Of a DNA stretch of 8,192 nt, positions 5,838 through 8,192 are shown one piece after another (the stretch's first letter is position 1; each line of letters opens with the position of its first letter). The position numbers and the translations under genes were made by a program. This DNA is from Verrucomicrobiota bacterium (GTDB taxonomy: Bacteria > Verrucomicrobiota > Verrucomicrobiia > Limisphaerales > UBA9464), in the NCBI GenBank assembly GCA_026397675.1, contig JAPLUH010000282.1:1-8192 (forward strand), read 5' to 3'. The notes beneath the pieces were generated by a model. It was not told where the DNA came from. It did not search any database and saw only the letters and a list, made by a program, of their open reading frames with translations.

Positions 5838-7925
5838 TTAGCGGCGCTGAGGGAAGACGGCGGAGAGTCCGTCGACGATTTGCTCTTCGTTGACCGAGCC
5901 TTTCTGGGCCTTGTCCCACTGGGTCCACCAACGCTCAGCCATGGTTGTCCATTCGCGGGCAGTGATCTTGCCGTCGTGATCCGTATCGGCCGATTCCGTC
6001 ACGGGCTGAGCGATGAACATACCCGGACCAAAACCACCAGGGCCACCACCAGGGCCACGATCTGGACCTCCACCCGGACCCCCGGGACCACCACGGCCTT
6101 CTGGACCCCCACGACCTTCACGACCTCCACGACCACCGGGGCCTCCGGGCATACCGAGTTCCATCCCGGGCGACGTTCCCGCCAACTGGGCCGCGACCGA
6201 CTGATGGCGCAGCAACACGAAACCCTTGATGGGCTTCGGAGGATCGCCAAAGGGATTCATACCGGGACCTCCACGGCCGGGACCGCCAGGGCCGCCGGGG
6301 CCGCCAGGACCTCCAAAGCCTCCGGGACCTCCAGGACCTCCTGGGCCGCCGGGTCGACCATTGTCTCCTGGCCGTCCGTCGCCGCGAGGGCCACCCGGGC
6401 CGCCGCCGCCAAACGTGTTGCCGGCCACAGCTTTGCCCGAAACCACCTGGTTGAAGCGCTCCAGTTTTTCGGGCGACTCCTCCGCCACGCTCGGGCGCAG
6501 CAGCGCGCCCAATTCATCCACCTGACGCGTCAGACGCTCCGGTTGGAAAATCGTTCCCTGAAACTCCTTCATGCGGGCCAAGTAGGCATCCTTAAATGCA
6601 GGTACCGCGAAGACTCGCTCGAAAAAGCGGTTCTGGCCGGACCAGGGCTTCTGGACACTGAGTTGTTCGCGCTGCTCTTGGCTGCCCTGCATGGGAAAAT
6701 TGCCGAAGGAATGGTCGAGATCCCACGGTACGAACTGGAACCGATCGGTCTTCGGATGCAGGTACATCACGTAATTTTGACCGAGGGTCAGAATCGAATC
6801 GAGGGTGCTGAGCCACACGGTCACCGCCATAAAACGACCGAAGGCCTCGACATCGAGGAACTCTGGGGCTCGACGAGCGAAGTCCGTGTCGCTGGCTTGG
6901 GTGACGAGTAGGGCGAAGTCGATGACCCGTTGCTTTTGTTTTGCCGTCAGCTCGGACTTGGCGTCGTAGATTTGCTGGTAGCCCTTCCAATCGTCCCCCA
7001 AGTGTTGAAACAAGGTCGGTGTCACCGGCTTGAAGATGGCGCCTTTCTTGGTGCCGAAATGCCCGTCCGCCCAGTGGTTGTCGGGATTTTCGACGATGGA
7101 ATACAGACCCAAATAGTCGTTGGTGTGGGCTCCCGATGCCGTAACCCGAACCCGCGCATAGGTGGTGCGCGGCGCCGGAACTCCAGCATCGCGATACAAG
7201 GCGTACGACAACGGCTCATTCATCCACGAGGCGTCAGTGACGTTGTTGTGGAGATTGATCTTGGCCACCCCGGCAAACTGCTGGTTAGAGACGAACTCGT
7301 TGAGGTCGAGCTTGAGTGATTTTTTGTCGCTCATACGAGAACCCATGTAGGTGCCGTTGCCCTTGTAACGCACGGCGACATTGGTCAAGCGAGTACCAGC
7401 GATCTCCAAATCAGCGTGGACGTATTCGAAAACGAGACCCGCAGCACCACTGAGACCGTTGCGTCCGCCGTCCTTAGCTAAGAGCTTCGGACCAAAACCA
7501 CCGCCGCCGCCGCCCGGACGACCGCCGGGGCCACCGGGATTCATCGACAGAGCCTGATTGAAGCCCTCGCGCAGGGCATCGGTATCCAGATGACCCTTCT
7601 TCTCTTTGTCCCATTCCGAAGACCAGCGACGAAAGGCTCCAAAAAACTCTTCCCGAGTCACCGAGGCGTCTTGGTTGGCGTCTAGGGCCTTCAACCATAC
7701 GGGCGCCATGAAACGGTTTGGGTTGAAGCCGCCTCGACCCCCAAAGGGCCCGTCACCGCCTCCCTTGGGCTCGAGCGCTTGCCACTGCCCAGCCGGAAAC
7801 TCGAGACGGACATCCCAGACCTTTTGCAGTGAAAACAACTCTTGGGGAGACGTGGGGTTCCCAGCCAGGGCAGAGATACCCGCTGAAATCAGACCGGCGA
7901 ACAGGAGGGAGGCACGGCTCTTCAT
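5838..7925 (-). CDS. Secreted CotH kinase family protein with EF-hand pairs at both ends and Gly/Pro-rich repeats
   Basis: The protein has 695 residues. It starts with a signal peptide (MKSRASLLFAGLISAGISALA, cleavage near residue 21 or 22), which supports this ATG; no well-spaced Shine-Dalgarno sequence is seen. A first EF-hand pair lies at 82-117 (canonical loop DANQDASVTREE, then a degenerate one). A Gly-rich stretch follows (128-146), then the CotH domain (about 165-585): VRYKGNGTY at 185, KKSLKL at 201, NEPLSYALYRDAGVPAPR at 236, YLGLYSIVEN at 271, Asp376 in STLDS as candidate catalytic residue, and VPWDLDHSFG at 399 as the metal-binding motif. Gly/Pro-rich tracts fill 505-558 and 592-635, and a second EF-hand pair lies at 647-682. 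CotH proteins are atypical secreted kinases, shown in spore-coat phosphorylation in Bacillus; the substrate here is unknown. The EF-hands suggest calcium binding. The gene runs toward the pseudopilin gene and sits between two direct repeats. The family call is sure; kinase activity is inferred. Confidence 0.92.
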   Translation of the reverse strand: MKSRASLLFAGLISAGISALAGNPTSPQELFSLQKVWDVRLEFPAGQWQALEPKGGGDGPFGGRGGFNPNRFMAPVWLKALDANQDASVTREEFFGAFRRWSSEWDKEKKGHLDTDALREGFNQALSMNPGGPGGRPGGGGGGFGPKLLAKDGGRNGLSGAAGLVFEYVHADLEIAGTRLTNVAVRYKGNGTYMGSRMSDKKSLKLDLNEFVSNQQFAGVAKINLHNNVTDASWMNEPLSYALYRDAGVPAPRTTYARVRVTASGAHTNDYLGLYSIVENPDNHWADGHFGTKKGAIFKPVTPTLFQHLGDDWKGYQQIYDAKSELTAKQKQRVIDFALLVTQASDTDFARRAPEFLDVEAFGRFMAVTVWLSTLDSILTLGQNYVMYLHPKTDRFQFVPWDLDHSFGNFPMQGSQEQREQLSVQKPWSGQNRFFERVFAVPAFKDAYLARMKEFQGTIFQPERLTRQVDELGALLRPSVAEESPEKLERFNQVVSGKAVAGNTFGGGGPGGPRGDGRPGDNGRPGGPGGPGGPGGFGGPGGPGGPGGPGRGGPGMNPFGDPPKPIKGFVLLRHQSVAAQLAGTSPGMELGMPGGPGGRGGREGRGGPEGRGGPGGPGGGPDRGPGGGPGGFGPGMFIAQPVTESADTDHDGKITAREWTTMAERWWTQWDKAQKGSVNEEQIVDGLSAVFPQRR
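6021..6152 (-). repeat. Gly/Pro/Arg-rich coding repeat in the CotH protein (second tract)
   Basis: Codons for residues 592-635 encode PGG, RGG, EGRGG and GGP units, a low-complexity linker joining the end of the CotH domain to the C-terminal EF-hand pair. The DNA is a degenerate series of 9-base-like units rich in ccacc, ccggg and cctcc on the + strand. The protein segment is expected to be disordered and flexible. Confidence 0.8.
6252..6413 (-). repeat. PGG-type collagen-like coding repeat in the CotH protein (first tract)
   Basis: Codons for residues 505-558 encode runs of PGG triplets (PGGPGGPGGFGG, then PGGPGGPGGPG) with Arg/Asp-containing interruptions such as RGDGRPGDNGRPGG. Glycine recurs every third residue, so the pattern is superficially collagen-like, but the extra glycines and few hydroxylatable positions suggest a flexible linker. 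It separates the main CotH domain from its last conserved piece (PIKGFVLLRHQSVAAQL, about 565-581). Near-identical 9-base units make it prone to replication slippage. Confidence 0.85.
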
Positions 7926-7978
7926 CTATGAACGGATAGACCTCTGTGTGACAATCCGGTTACGTACCCCAAAGTTGT
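7926..7978 (-). other. Short leader between repeat copy 2 and the CotH start codon
   Basis: Only 53 bases separate the repeat from the start codon. Read on the minus strand, an AGAGG lies 15 bases before the ATG, too distant to be a confident ribosome binding site. No convincing -35/-10 pair is visible here, so the promoter is unassigned and could lie within the repeat or beyond the window. Confidence 0.4.
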
Positions 7979-8192
7979 CAGCGGGACCGGGCCGAAGCGA
8001 GCATTGGAGGCGATCACCCAAACCCCTCGCGCGCAGCGCGAAAGCGACTTGCTCCCCCGAGCCTCCCTGCGAGCGCAGGACCGGTCCCGCGGAGCCACCA
8101 CCCGCCCACGCACCCAAAAAACCTCTCCCCGTGGAGCCTGTTTCCAATGAGTAAAAACAATTCAGAGTGGCCCCTTTTGTGTAAATAGGTGG
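7979..8192. repeat. 214-base direct repeat, copy 2 (upstream of CotH, cut by the window edge)
   Basis: This is the second copy of the repeat at 5611-5824, in the same orientation, and it reaches the last base of the window, so it may continue. It carries the same palindromic core (terminal arms 7981-7990 and 8081-8090, central stem 8027-8032 with 8036-8041). Sequence left of 7979 does not match the left flank of copy 1, so that boundary is real. Relative to the CotH gene this copy is on the promoter side, whereas copy 1 is on the terminator side. Confidence 0.93.

Noticed and set aside
6013..6525. Plus-strand Pro-rich ORFs (63 and 99 residues) opposite the CotH gene
   Set aside because: They are the antisense reading of the Gly/Pro codon repeats; GC-rich repeats stay open on both strands. 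The CotH frame has a signal peptide and clear family motifs.
7926..7978. Candidate promoter for CotH containing TTGTCA on the minus strand
   Set aside because: TTGTCA is present, but at standard spacing it would put the -10 at the start codon itself, and no suitable TATAAT-like hexamer is seen.
5611..8192. CRISPR array or composite transposon with an internal transposase
   Set aside because: Only two long repeats are present, separated by one full gene that is a CotH-family protein. There are no regular spacers, no transposase and no visible target-site duplication.

Overview
The window is GC-rich bacterial DNA. Its gene content points to the PVC superphylum, most likely Verrucomicrobiota (Pedosphaera/Limisphaera-like); this is inferred from family content, not from a marker gene. 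Three signs support it: a secreted PVC-type 'membrane-bound dehydrogenase' propeller joined to a CxxCH haem domain, a lone pseudopilin-like protein with the LLPALAKAK-type N-terminus usual in Verrucomicrobiota, and a CotH-family protein carrying EF-hands.

Layout. Bases 1-4665 (+) hold one very large gene cut by the left edge. The visible 1554 codons start inside a signal peptide and continue through an isochorismatase-like cysteine-hydrolase domain, a ThuA-like domain, a Pro/Ala linker, a beta-propeller dehydrogenase domain, an alpha-helical HEAT-like region and a C-terminal cytochrome c domain with a CSGCH motif. After a 50-base gap comes a pseudopilin-like gene (4716-5483, +). Bases 5484-5837 contain no convincing gene; they hold a weak hairpin and the first copy of a 214-base repeat. 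A CotH kinase family gene (5838-7925, -) converges on the pseudopilin gene. The second repeat copy begins 53 bases upstream of its start codon and runs to the right edge.

How the parts relate. All three proteins look exported or membrane-anchored: two have signal peptides and one has a prepilin leader. The first two genes could share a transcript, but nothing in the sequence shows they act together. The most unusual feature is the non-coding architecture. Two direct copies of a structured repeat (10 mismatches in 214 aligned positions, no gaps) closely bracket the CotH gene, making a 2368-base unit that could be deleted or amplified by recombination. Each copy has a nearly invariant, nested-palindrome half and a more diverged half. 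No RNA genes, CRISPR arrays or intact transposase genes are visible.
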